The notes beneath the pieces were generated by a model. That model was not told the DNA's origin. It saw only the letters and a program-made list of their open reading frames with translations, and ran no database searches. Positions 47,403 through 57,179 of a stretch of 64,000 bases of DNA are shown here, one piece after another. Within the stretch, counting starts at the first letter, position 1. Each line of letters opens with the position of its first letter. Origin of the DNA: Prevotella sp. UBA6994 (lineage in GTDB: Bacteria > Bacteroidota > Bacteroidia > Bacteroidales > Bacteroidaceae); NCBI GenBank assembly GCA_002449845.1, contig DJXW01000016.1, forward strand, positions 288,120 to 352,119. The letters run 5' to 3'. Both the position numbers and the translations under genes were made by a program.

Positions 47403-50111
47403 ATGGAATTAGCAACAAAGTACGACCCACAGGCAGTGGAGTCGAAATGGTATCAGTATTGGCTTGACAACAAACTATTTAGTAGTAAACCCGATGGTCG
47501 TGAACCTTACACCATCGTGATTCCCCCACCCAACGTGACAGGTGTGCTTCACATGGGACACATGTTGAACAACACGATTCAAGACATCCTTGTGCGTCGC
47601 GCTCGCATGGAGGGAAAGAATGCTTGTTGGGTTCCTGGTACCGACCATGCTTCTATCGCTACAGAGGCAAAGGTGGTGAAAAAACTCGCTGGTGAAGGCA
47701 TCAAGAAGAGTGACCTCACTCGTGATGAGTTTCTCAAACATGCTTGGGATTGGACACATGAGCACGGTGGTATCATCTTGCAGCAATTGCGCAAATTGGG
47801 TGCATCGTGTGATTGGGACCGCACAGCATTCACAATGGATGAGAAACGTTCAGAAAGTGTCATCAAGGTTTTTGTTGACCTTTACAACAAAGGACTCATT
47901 TACCGCGGCTTGCGCATGGTAAACTGGGATCCAAAGGCATTGACCGCCCTCTCTACCGAGGAAGTGATTTACAAAGAAGAGCAGAGCCATCTCTATCACT
48001 TGAAGTATTATGTAGCAGAGAACTCTGAGGACTCCGAGAACTCCGAGAACTCCGAGAACGTCATCCACCACGATGAAAAAGGCTATTATGCTGTAGTGGC
48101 TACCACTCGTCCAGAAACCATCATGGGTGATACCGCTATGTGTATCAATCCCAAAGACCCCAAGAACCAATGGCTGAAAGGCAAGAAAGTAATCGTACCA
48201 TTGGTGAACAGAGTGATTCCCGTGATAGAAGACCGCTATGTAGATATTGAATTTGGTACTGGTTGTCTGAAAGTGACACCTGCCCATGACACCAATGACT
48301 ACATGCTTGGCAAGACACACAACCTGGAAACCATCGACATATTCAATGCAGACGGAACCATCTCTGAGCAAAGTCCTTTGTATGTGGGAATGGATCGCTT
48401 TGCTTGTCGTAAGCAAATCGCCAAAGACCTGCAAGAAGCCGGACTGATGGAAAGAGTGGAAGACTACACCAATAAAGTTGGTTATTCTGAGCGTAATCCC
48501 GACACAGCCATCGAGCCACGTCTCTCTTTGCAATGGTTCCTCAAGATGAAGCACTTCGCTGATATCGCCCTGCCTCCCGTGATGAACGGTGAAATGAATT
48601 TCTACCCTGCTAAATATAAGAGTACCTACAAAAACTGGTTGGAGAACATTCAAGACTGGTGTATCAGTAGGCAATTGTGGTGGGGACATCGCATTCCAGC
48701 CTATTACTACGATGCTGAAGACAACTACGTGGTAGCTGAGAATGCTGAAAAGGCATTGGAATTGGCACGTGAAAAGAGCGGCAACCCCAACTTACAAGCT
48801 TCAGACCTGCGCCAAGACGAAGATGCTCTCGATACTTGGTTCTCCAGTTGGTTGTGGCCAATCTCTCTCTTCGACGGCATCAACAATCCTAACAACGAGG
48901 AAATCAACTACTATTATCCCACCAGCGACTTGGTAACCGCTCCAGACATCATCTTCTTCTGGGTGGCACGCATGATTATGGCTGGTGAGGAATATATGGG
49001 CAAGTTCCCATTCAAGAACGTGTACTTTACAGGAATCGTTCGCGACAAGTTGGGACGTAAGATGTCGAAGTCGTTAGGCAATTCTCCTGACCCATTGGAA
49101 CTGATAGACAAGTTTGGTGCCGACGGTGTACGTATGGGCATGATGCTCTCTGCTCCCGCAGGAAACGACATCTTGTTTGACGAAGCTCTTTGTGAGCAAG
49201 GTCGTAACTTCAACAACAAGATTTGGAATGCCTTCAGACTGGTGAAGGGATGGACGGTATCAGATGAGTCAAATACCGCATCATCCAACAAGATTGCCGT
49301 TGATTGGTTTGATGCCAAACTGAAGCAAGCTAACATTGAGTTGAACGACCTGTTTAGCAAATATCGCATCTCTGAGGCATTGATGGTGGTATATAAACTC
49401 TTCTGGGACGAGTTCTCCAGTTGGTACCTGGAAATGGTAAAGCCTGCATATATCGACGGACAAGCTCAGCCTATCGACCGTGAGACATACGATGCTACAT
49501 TGAGATTCTTCGACACGCTCTTGAAAATGCTGCACCCCTTCATGCCATTCATTACCGAAGCATTGTGGCAAGCACTTTATGAACGCAAGGATGGCGACAG
49601 CATCATGCGAGAGAAATTAGAAGTAGCGAAGCCAACAGAAGCAGACATCCAATTGGTGAATGACATTGAGAACATGAAGCAAATCGTGTCTGGCGTGAGA
49701 ATGGTTCGTAGTCAGAAAAACATTGCCCCAAAAGAGAAGTTGGAATTGTTTGCCATCAGCGAAAATCACTTTGAGGCATACAATGGCTTGATAACAAAGA
49801 TGGCAAACCTATCAGCCATCAACATCACCAATGAAAAGAGTGCGGATGCGAGTGTCTTCATGGTAGGAACGGATGAGTTTGCCGTGCCATTAGGCAACTT
49901 GATTGACGTGGCAGCTGAAATAGCTAAGCAAGAAGCACAACTCAAGCATTTGGAAGGATTCTTGGCAGGTGTGATGAAAAAACTGTCTAATGAGAAGTTT
50001 GTCGCTCACGCTCCCGAAGCTGTGGTAGCCTTAGAGCGCAAGAAGCAAAGTGACTCAGAGGAAAAGATTGCAGCACTCAAGCAGTCTATTGCAGAGTTGA
50101 AGAAAAAGTAA
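47403..50111 (+). CDS. valS: Valyl-tRNA synthetase
   Basis: Starting at MELATKYDPQAVESKWYQYW, 902 residues. Class I synthetase motifs are PPPNVTGVLHMGHMLN (HIGH) near residue 43 and KMSKSLGNSPDPLELI (KMSKS) near 553. Between them is the CP1 editing domain (ATTRPETIMGDTA, TPAHDTND). The C-terminus has an anticodon-binding helical domain and a coiled coil (EEKIAALKQSIAELKKK). At residues 205-219 there is an ENSEDSENSENSEN stretch encoded by a 9-bp direct repeat, at the entrance of CP1. The enzyme charges tRNA-Val and edits mis-acylated threonine. It is a single gene ended by a bidirectional terminator. Confidence 0.97.
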   Translation: MELATKYDPQAVESKWYQYWLDNKLFSSKPDGREPYTIVIPPPNVTGVLHMGHMLNNTIQDILVRRARMEGKNACWVPGTDHASIATEAKVVKKLAGEGIKKSDLTRDEFLKHAWDWTHEHGGIILQQLRKLGASCDWDRTAFTMDEKRSESVIKVFVDLYNKGLIYRGLRMVNWDPKALTALSTEEVIYKEEQSHLYHLKYYVAENSEDSENSENSENVIHHDEKGYYAVVATTRPETIMGDTAMCINPKDPKNQWLKGKKVIVPLVNRVIPVIEDRYVDIEFGTGCLKVTPAHDTNDYMLGKTHNLETIDIFNADGTISEQSPLYVGMDRFACRKQIAKDLQEAGLMERVEDYTNKVGYSERNPDTAIEPRLSLQWFLKMKHFADIALPPVMNGEMNFYPAKYKSTYKNWLENIQDWCISRQLWWGHRIPAYYYDAEDNYVVAENAEKALELAREKSGNPNLQASDLRQDEDALDTWFSSWLWPISLFDGINNPNNEEINYYYPTSDLVTAPDIIFFWVARMIMAGEEYMGKFPFKNVYFTGIVRDKLGRKMSKSLGNSPDPLELIDKFGADGVRMGMMLSAPAGNDILFDEALCEQGRNFNNKIWNAFRLVKGWTVSDESNTASSNKIAVDWFDAKLKQANIELNDLFSKYRISEALMVVYKLFWDEFSSWYLEMVKPAYIDGQAQPIDRETYDATLRFFDTLLKMLHPFMPFITEALWQALYERKDGDSIMREKLEVAKPTEADIQLVNDIENMKQIVSGVRMVRSQKNIAPKEKLELFAISENHFEAYNGLITKMANLSAINITNEKSADASVFMVGTDEFAVPLGNLIDVAAEIAKQEAQLKHLEGFLAGVMKKLSNEKFVAHAPEAVVALERKKQSDSEEKIAALKQSIAELKKK

Positions 50112-50140
50112 TCAGTACTCGGTTCTTAAAACCACATCAT

Positions 50141-50194
50141 AAAAAAGAAGCCATTTCTCAACCCGATATTGGGTTTTGAAATGGCTTCTTTTTT
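50141..50194. terminator. Bidirectional terminator between valS and the Sus-like locus
   Basis: AAAAAAGAAGCCATTTC (50141-50157) pairs perfectly with GAAATGGCTTCTTTTTT (50178-50194), a 17-bp stem with A- and T-runs on both sides, so it works for valS (plus) and the SusD gene (minus). Confidence 0.92.
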
Positions 50195-50207
50195 ATGGCG
50201 TTATCAT

Positions 50208-52061
50208 CTACTTAAATGGTAGATACCAATTGTCTGGGTTTTTAAGATCCTTGAGAGGCGACTTGTAATCCAACTTACGAGCAAGCCAAATGCTTCCAAA
50301 GTTGGCACCATAGAGACCAGTGTCTTCATTCTTATGACGAGCCAACCTACATAAGTCGTAGAAACGATTACCCTCAAAAGCAAACTCCAATGCATACTCA
50401 TCACACAAGACATCTTCTAAGGCGTTGATGCTATCTTGCTTTGTAGTACCCACCTTAATATTATAGATACGAGCAAGTTCTTTCATCTTTAATCCAACGA
50501 TAGAATCAAGCGTATAAGCAGAACGACCTGGATAGTTGCCATCACCTACAGCACCTGCACCATGCTGGTGAATACCAAAGTTAGTCGCAGTATAGTTAGA
50601 CGTAGTCTGAGGTGGGAACTTAGAGATATTCTCCGCAGAGAGGAATGGATAAGTGTTTTGGAACAGATTACGTGTCTCATCGGAGATATAGGTACGTGCA
50701 GAATCCAACAACGAGGCAGTGATACCATCTTTTAAGATAGCAAATGCTGCGTCAAGATAACCAAGACGATTGAGTGCCTCTGCAAGATGGAGGTAAACCG
50801 TAGTGGTACGATAGAGAATGATGTTACCATTATTGAACTTATTTATCCAAAGTTTGGTTGAGTCTTCTCCTTCGCCACGTGTGACAGTGCTTTGATAACG
50901 CATATCACCCAACTTGGCATTGTTGACAAACTGCTGGCGCAAGCCACCCGTTACACTTTTGAAGTAATAATAATCAGTACTGTCAGACAAGGTGGTATAT
51001 GATGCAGATGGAGTAATCTGTATCTCATCCATACGCAAACTATCAATAAAGTTTGATGTAGAATAGTAATTATAGCCAAAAGCTTGTGGTACACTGGTGG
51101 TCACACCACGAAGACGATTCACTGCCATTGGTATGTAGGTGATGATGTCTGTCGTAGAATTGTTATTGAAAACAGAACTCCAAGACAATCCAGACACAGT
51201 ACCGTCAAAATCGGATGGCAACTGAGAAAGACGATTATTACGTGAACTACCTACACTTAATGATGCAACAAGAGACTGTGCCCATTGTTGGCCAGCACCT
51301 GGTGCAACATCAGTAAGGAATGTTGTGTAATGACGAGCTGCCTTGTCGTACTGCCCTGCCTCAAGGTACATTTCACCCAAGATAACGTCAACTGGGATGA
51401 AGCAAAGAGAAGGATACATACGCTTGGTTTGTCCCCAGTTGGTAGAACCGATAATACCATAACTAACAGCATAAGAAGGAACACTAAGACCAGAATAACG
51501 CTCCAGGTCTGGAGCCAACTGCGCAACGATACCTTGGATGTCCAACTGAGGATAACTATTGTTATTGATTTGAGCAATCGTCACCAATGGTTCGGTAAAG
51601 AAAGGCACCTTGCCATACACGCGAGCCAACTGCAAGTAAGCCCATGCACGGAATGCCTTGATAGCCGCATACTCATTGATTACCACGTTGGTACTACCAG
51701 TACGCAATGTGGTATCGCGGTGAGCAATGTAGTAATTACAATTGTTGATCACACGATAATACACATACGCACTGTCATACTTATTGGCAGTAGTAGCAGA
51801 GAAATTAGCCAACTGACGGAGATTGTTATCAGTATAATAGGTGGTGTTCACCAAATCTCCTTGCATCTCTCCTTGGAACACATATTGGTCAGCCAACTGT
51901 TGCATAGCCTGCATAATGCCAAAGCCATAGAACACGGAGTCGGTCTTGCTGTTTAGTTCTTTGTCAAACAATTGACGCGTACTGTCTGTTTCAAGCATGT
52001 CGGAACAACTTGAAAAAGCGAAAAGACCGAAGGCTGCTATCGCAAAAATTATTTTTTTCAT
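50208..52061 (-). CDS. SusD/RagB-family outer-membrane nutrient-binding lipoprotein (second pair)
   Basis: A 617-residue lipoprotein with signal MKKIIFAIAAFGLFAFSSC and the SusD/RagB layout: N-terminal TPR-like helices (FRAWAYLQLARVYGKVPFFTEPL), a middle region of variable loops, and a C-terminal end typical of the family (EDVLCDEYALEFAFEGNRFYDLCRLARHKN and DLKNPDNWYLPF). It forms the lid that presents ligand to its SusC partner, encoded 70 bases upstream. The ligand is unknown; no glycoside hydrolase is adjacent. It is the last gene of the locus. Confidence 0.93.
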   Translation of the reverse strand: MKKIIFAIAAFGLFAFSSCSDMLETDSTRQLFDKELNSKTDSVFYGFGIMQAMQQLADQYVFQGEMQGDLVNTTYYTDNNLRQLANFSATTANKYDSAYVYYRVINNCNYYIAHRDTTLRTGSTNVVINEYAAIKAFRAWAYLQLARVYGKVPFFTEPLVTIAQINNNSYPQLDIQGIVAQLAPDLERYSGLSVPSYAVSYGIIGSTNWGQTKRMYPSLCFIPVDVILGEMYLEAGQYDKAARHYTTFLTDVAPGAGQQWAQSLVASLSVGSSRNNRLSQLPSDFDGTVSGLSWSSVFNNNSTTDIITYIPMAVNRLRGVTTSVPQAFGYNYYSTSNFIDSLRMDEIQITPSASYTTLSDSTDYYYFKSVTGGLRQQFVNNAKLGDMRYQSTVTRGEGEDSTKLWINKFNNGNIILYRTTTVYLHLAEALNRLGYLDAAFAILKDGITASLLDSARTYISDETRNLFQNTYPFLSAENISKFPPQTTSNYTATNFGIHQHGAGAVGDGNYPGRSAYTLDSIVGLKMKELARIYNIKVGTTKQDSINALEDVLCDEYALEFAFEGNRFYDLCRLARHKNEDTGLYGANFGSIWLARKLDYKSPLKDLKNPDNWYLPFK

Positions 52062-52131
52062 ATCTATTTATCAGTTTATATGTTTTATGAGTTTTGATAA
52101 ATTGAGCATCAGCCCAACTCGTCTTCAACTA

Positions 52132-55100
52132 CTATAGATTGATTTTGACTCCAAACTGGAAAGAACGACCTTGAGCAAGGTTTCCGCAATCAATGCCTTG
52201 ATAGAGTACGCCATTGCCAATGCTAAACTCTGGATCACTGCCAAGATACTTGGTAAAGGTAAGCAGATTATTGGCTTGTGCCCAAATGGAAAGACCTTGT
52301 AACCATGTCCAACTACCAGGAACTGGTACACGATAAGTAAGGTTAACGGTCTTCAAACGCAAATAGCTGCCATCTTCAATCCATCTGTCGCTGAAACGAT
52401 TGTTGCCCAATGGGTCATCGTAATTCAAGCGAGGAAGAGTAGTCTGTTGACCTTCGTAACGCCAGTGTCCCACTTCGGCTACTTGTTGGTTGTAAAACGT
52501 GCTTCCACTATTCAACACTGAACGCTGATAATTGTACACGTCGTTACCCAAACTGTAATTGAAGCTGAAGCTCAAGGTAAATGCTTTCCAATTAACAGAA
52601 CCGAAGATGTTACCATAGATGTCAGGGTTTGGATTACCAATGATGGTCTTATCCTTCTCATCAATAACGCCATCATCATAAAGGTCTATGAAATGAACAT
52701 CACCTGCCTTATATTCCTGAGGATTACCAGCGGTGTCTATCATATAAAGATACCCATTCTTACCAGCGGTACGTGCATCAGCATCGGCTGCAAACACACC
52801 ATTGGTCTTGTAACCATAGAACACTCCTACAGGATTACCTACTGACGTAAGAATATTATTGTCACCATAGATAGATGTGGTGAAATTACCATTAGGCAAC
52901 TTCTTTACCTTGTTTACATAGTGACCCATGCTGGCACCAATCTCTACGTTCCAATCTTTTACGACAACAGGCTTACCGGTAACGGTCAGTTCAAAACCTT
53001 GATTCTCCAGTTCGCCACCATTCGTCCAGTACATATTGATACCACCGATGGGGTTCTCGAATGACTTCAATGTCAACAAGTCACTTGTTCTGCTAAGGAA
53101 GTAATTGAAATCAATACCCAAGCGATTGTTCAACATATAACTCTTCAAGCCTATATTGAACTTTTTACTTGTTTCCCATTTGATTTCCTCATTACCGATA
53201 TTATTCAACTGAGCACCCGTAGCAATGTAATTGAACTTAACGGAAGAAATGCTGGTACGTGCGGCATAATTGCTAATGTCATCATTACCACTCATGTCGA
53301 AACCTGCCTGCAAACGCAAGTAATTGATACCAGAACGTTTGGGGAACCACTTTTCATTGGTAAGCACCCAACCCAATTGAACACTTGGGAACAATGCCCA
53401 TCTTACTCCAGCCAACTTCAAGCCACCTGCGTTTTCACCAAAACGACTGTTTGCCTCTGCTGACAATGAAACTGTGGCAAAGTAACGGTTCATGTAATTA
53501 TAATCCACATTACCATACCAAAGCATGTTTTTCCACGCATCATTGGTACCCTTGATATGAGGATAGCCTGTAGATGCACTCAAGGATGGATTCTTGTCAT
53601 TGGTATAACCTGTGTACTCAGTACGCAAGTCGTTGTCATCAAATGAGAAATAGCTATACTTGAAACCGGCAAATGCGCCTAAGGTATGACGACCATACTG
53701 ATGATGCCAATCAATGTGCGTATTGCTCACCACGTTAATCTCCTTTGAGAAGAGAGAAGCGGTCATACTGGTAACACGACCTAAATCGGCGATTTCAAAA
53801 CTTGGCATTCCTGAATATGGACGATAATAGCGCTGAGAGTTTCTATCAAGCGTATAGCTGAACATCGTGGTAATGCTCAGACTGGGATTAAACTGATAGG
53901 TAGGCTCAACCCTTACGTTGAAATAGGTATTCTCTGCCTTGTTTTTGTTATCACCTTGAGAGTTTTCAAGAATGGCAACAGGGTTAGCCAAAGAATATTT
54001 ATCACCTAACTGACTGTAAATATCATCATAATCGCTCAACAAACTGGAGAATCCACCGATGATGGCATTGTACTGATAAGGACTCACAAGTGGAGACTTA
54101 ATCAGCGCAAGGAACGTTGGTGAAGTAATGGCACCAGCGGAGAAGTCAGCGGGTACGCCATCATCAAACACGTTGTTGTTGGTACGACTGATAGAAATAT
54201 CGAAACGTGTCTTCAAGTTCCACAAGATATTAATATCCGTATTGAAACGAACGTTCATGCGATTGAAGTCATTCTTCTTGGCTGTTGACTTAGCATCCAT
54301 ATATCCAACAGACAAATTGTACATACCGATATCATCACCACCCTGCACATTGATGCTATAGTTTTGGGTTAAAGCGGTACGATACATATAATCAGCCCAA
54401 TCGGTATCATTATGATACGTATGGTAATAATAACCATTAGGATCATCGTTTAAGAAACGATATTGGATGGGTTTATTACGCTCAGTATTTTCTTTGACTG
54501 TTCCCAACATCTCCGTAGCGTATGTACGATACTGGGAAGCATTCATCAATGTTGGCAATTGCGGTATGAGGCTAATGCCTGCATAGATATTTGCATCAAT
54601 ACGAGTTGCCATAGAATGACCGCGCTTGGTTTCGATAAGAATCACGCCATTGGCTCCACGTGCTCCATAAAGGGCTGTGGCATTCTTCAACACCCTAACC
54701 TCTGCAATATCCTCAGGTGAGATATTTGCCAAGATATTATTGAACTGACCGCTATGCAACGACTGGCGATTCTGCTGCATATCCTGCTCGATGCCATCAA
54801 CCACGATGAGAGGCTGAGCATTGGCATTCAGTGAATTGAGTCCACGAATGAACATGCTTGCACCTGCATCAGGAGCGGCTGAACGCATAATGCTATGCAC
54901 ATCACCACCTAATTGATTGGCGATGTCATTGTCAATAGTCACACTATTACTGTTGGCTACGAATTTATTTGTTGCCGTGTAATCAGTACCGTCAGCATAC
55001 ATTTCTCCGAATGCATCTGGCAACATGAGAATGCGAATCTGCTGCAAAGAGTCGTTCGTGTTGACTGCAACTTGTTGAGACAAGAACGAAGGTGAATGTA

Positions 55101-55428
55101 CAAACAAACTCGTCGTAAACGTAGGTACGTTAATCTCGAATGTACCATCAGCCTTGGTCATGGCAGTGTACATCTCATTGCCAAGTGTACGCAACTGAAT
55201 ACCAGCAAGAGGTTTCTTGTTAGCTTGGTTAAGAACAATACCGCGCAATTTTGCCATCGGATAGTTCACCACTTTGGTTTTCTTCCGTGGAGGTTGCTTG
55301 ATGGAAGTTTCAATTTCCTCCGTATCGTCATCCTGAGCGAATACGGGAGCTGCAAAACTGATTGCAAGTGCGCAGAGAACAAATCTGAGACCTTTACTCT
55401 GCCTTATATTATTAATCATACTTTTCAT
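52132..55428 (-). CDS. SusC/RagA-family TonB-dependent transporter (second pair)
   Basis: Starting at MKSMINNIRQSKGLRFVLCA, 1098 residues. A signal peptide ends at PVFAQ, followed by an unusual charged stretch (DDDTEEIETSIKQPPRKKTK). Then come a carboxypeptidase-regulatory-like domain (AKLRGIVLNQANKKPLAGIQLRTLG, about 53-130), a plug with SMFIRGLNSLNANAQPLIVVDGIEQD and EVRVLKNATALYGARGANGVILIETKRG (in parts), and the long barrel ending FQFGVKINL. The frame is open 26 codons further upstream, overlapping the FAS1 gene, but the ATG at 55428 sits just after its stop and starts the signal. It imports the ligand held by its SusD. Confidence 0.93.
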   Translation of the reverse strand: MKSMINNIRQSKGLRFVLCALAISFAAPVFAQDDDTEEIETSIKQPPRKKTKVVNYPMAKLRGIVLNQANKKPLAGIQLRTLGNEMYTAMTKADGTFEINVPTFTTSLFVHSPSFLSQQVAVNTNDSLQQIRILMLPDAFGEMYADGTDYTATNKFVANSNSVTIDNDIANQLGGDVHSIMRSAAPDAGASMFIRGLNSLNANAQPLIVVDGIEQDMQQNRQSLHSGQFNNILANISPEDIAEVRVLKNATALYGARGANGVILIETKRGHSMATRIDANIYAGISLIPQLPTLMNASQYRTYATEMLGTVKENTERNKPIQYRFLNDDPNGYYYHTYHNDTDWADYMYRTALTQNYSINVQGGDDIGMYNLSVGYMDAKSTAKKNDFNRMNVRFNTDINILWNLKTRFDISISRTNNNVFDDGVPADFSAGAITSPTFLALIKSPLVSPYQYNAIIGGFSSLLSDYDDIYSQLGDKYSLANPVAILENSQGDNKNKAENTYFNVRVEPTYQFNPSLSITTMFSYTLDRNSQRYYRPYSGMPSFEIADLGRVTSMTASLFSKEINVVSNTHIDWHHQYGRHTLGAFAGFKYSYFSFDDNDLRTEYTGYTNDKNPSLSASTGYPHIKGTNDAWKNMLWYGNVDYNYMNRYFATVSLSAEANSRFGENAGGLKLAGVRWALFPSVQLGWVLTNEKWFPKRSGINYLRLQAGFDMSGNDDISNYAARTSISSVKFNYIATGAQLNNIGNEEIKWETSKKFNIGLKSYMLNNRLGIDFNYFLSRTSDLLTLKSFENPIGGINMYWTNGGELENQGFELTVTGKPVVVKDWNVEIGASMGHYVNKVKKLPNGNFTTSIYGDNNILTSVGNPVGVFYGYKTNGVFAADADARTAGKNGYLYMIDTAGNPQEYKAGDVHFIDLYDDGVIDEKDKTIIGNPNPDIYGNIFGSVNWKAFTLSFSFNYSLGNDVYNYQRSVLNSGSTFYNQQVAEVGHWRYEGQQTTLPRLNYDDPLGNNRFSDRWIEDGSYLRLKTVNLTYRVPVPGSWTWLQGLSIWAQANNLLTFTKYLGSDPEFSIGNGVLYQGIDCGNLAQGRSFQFGVKINL

Positions 55429-55435
55429 AGTCGTT

Positions 55436-57142
55436 TTACTCCTTTGTAGCTGCATATTCGTCCATTTCAGCAGGTCGTAAGATGATAGCGGCAATACGCA
55501 AGTCACGGGTATAAGTAGCCATCATCTGTCGATTAAACACACTAAAGTCGGTAGTAATCTTCAAGTTGGGGTACATCTTTTCTCCCAATCCTCTATAGGC
55601 AACAGGGAACGTGATGGAGCCAACTCCTAAAGTATCAACCTTGGTTGGGTCATTTTCCAGCTTCACGGCAAAGTGCTTGGAAGAAGTGGTATGGTTAGCA
55701 CCCGTCCAAGTTTGGGCAAGTGTACCCTTTTCATTACAATAGCTCAAGTCGAAGTCAAGCTGATTGGGACGAGCTTCCACCAACGAGTCATTCACGTCGA
55801 TATTGGCAGGAACAATGACACAATATAAATTATAAGTAGTAGATAACACTCCAGGTAACTTGATGTCGAGTTCTGGCTTGGCATAGTTACTCGTAGGCTC
55901 TACCCAAAGATAACTTAATGATCCATATTCAAATGTACCCTTAGCAGGATTAGGATTTTCACAAATAACAACATGGTTATTTCCTGTCCATGAGATAGCA
56001 TTCGTAATAGGAGAGATATGAATTTCGGGATTCCAGCCTTCCCAAGGAAGGACAGCAAGAGAGTCCACGATACGAGCATAGCCATTGCTCATCTTGACCT
56101 TTTCTTTGGTTTGTGCCAAGAAATCAGTTGGATTAGACAATGCGTTATACGTCGTAGTCAGCAAGGTGTCTGTATTTTCAGCAGACGCATCTTCCACCCA
56201 ACGATTGTACCTATCATTATTATTGAAAATCAAGTTATTCACAATAGCACGCTTGGTAAGCGAGTCAGACAAATACGTATTGTTGATGGTTGTTGTCGTT
56301 GTAGGAATGTTAGTAGCTGAAATAGCACCATCCAAATCCTGTGCAATCGTTGTCTGGATATAGTTATAATAAGGTTTAATTTTATTATAAGCTTTCACCC
56401 ACGCCTCATTGGTAGGCATCATCATTGTATATGAAGAGTCTTCATGTGCAATGCGGGCACGCAACGTATTATACATCGAGTTGGTAGTAATCATCACTGA
56501 GTCGATGTAAGTCTGCTTACCATTTACCGTAGGACCAACCACACTATTGCTTTCGTCAAGATACACATTCTCATAACGTTTGAAATACTGTTCCAAAGAA
56601 TCAATGCCATCCCGTTGGAAAAGGTATTCATAAATGTTAGGATAGAATGTAGCCGCACCGTTCAACGTGTGAATGACACCGTTTCTGCTGGGCAGATTAA
56701 CCGTATTAACGGGAACGTCGGCATATAGATACTGATTATTTCCCTCAAAGTTGAAACTCTTCTCGTTGAGTGCATGAATACGCTCGTTTACTGAACCGGA
56801 AACAAGATGGTTATAATCTGCTACGTGGCTCTTGACAAAACGATAGAGTACAGTGGCATTGTCTTGATTCAACAACGTCTCTGCATCATACGTTCCATCT
56901 AATGGAGCCCATACGGTATAGAAGTGCGATTGTTGCAATTCTTTGTTAAAGCCGACTTTCTCGATGATTTTCTTGAAATTCGACAACTGGCTGTTTTGCG
57001 AGATGTTTTCCCACAATGTCAGTTCTGCTGAAGCATTCGCATCTACAGGCACCTCATTGTAATCATCGAAGTCGGTACATGATGAGGCAACCAGCATTGA
57101 GGCTGCCGTCATCATTATTCCTATATATTTATTCACTTTCAT
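55436..57142 (-). CDS. FAS1 (fasciclin)-domain lipoprotein, second of two
   Basis: A 568-residue lipoprotein (MKVNKYIGIMMTAASMLVASSC). FAS1-like domains are visible: NSQLSNFKKIIEKVGFNKELQQSHFYTVWAPLDGTYDA, LYRFVKSHVADYNHLVSG and LPSRNGVIHTLNGAATFYPNIYEYL, each in parts; a second, diverged copy may begin near TMMMPTNEAWVKAYNK. FAS1 domains are adhesion or ligand-binding modules. In Bacteroidetes such lipoproteins often sit next to SusCD, probably as extra surface binders. The SusC start is seven bases downstream. Confidence 0.85.
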   Translation of the reverse strand: MKVNKYIGIMMTAASMLVASSCTDFDDYNEVPVDANASAELTLWENISQNSQLSNFKKIIEKVGFNKELQQSHFYTVWAPLDGTYDAETLLNQDNATVLYRFVKSHVADYNHLVSGSVNERIHALNEKSFNFEGNNQYLYADVPVNTVNLPSRNGVIHTLNGAATFYPNIYEYLFQRDGIDSLEQYFKRYENVYLDESNSVVGPTVNGKQTYIDSVMITTNSMYNTLRARIAHEDSSYTMMMPTNEAWVKAYNKIKPYYNYIQTTIAQDLDGAISATNIPTTTTTINNTYLSDSLTKRAIVNNLIFNNNDRYNRWVEDASAENTDTLLTTTYNALSNPTDFLAQTKEKVKMSNGYARIVDSLAVLPWEGWNPEIHISPITNAISWTGNNHVVICENPNPAKGTFEYGSLSYLWVEPTSNYAKPELDIKLPGVLSTTYNLYCVIVPANIDVNDSLVEARPNQLDFDLSYCNEKGTLAQTWTGANHTTSSKHFAVKLENDPTKVDTLGVGSITFPVAYRGLGEKMYPNLKITTDFSVFNRQMMATYTRDLRIAAIILRPAEMDEYAATKE

Positions 57143-57179
57143 ATCTTTGTCAATCTTTTATAGATTCATAGTCGATTCT

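Noticed and set aside
47850..48689. 279-codon minus-strand frame opposite valS
   Set aside because: It lies entirely antisense to the CP1 region of valS, whose sense frame is unmistakable.
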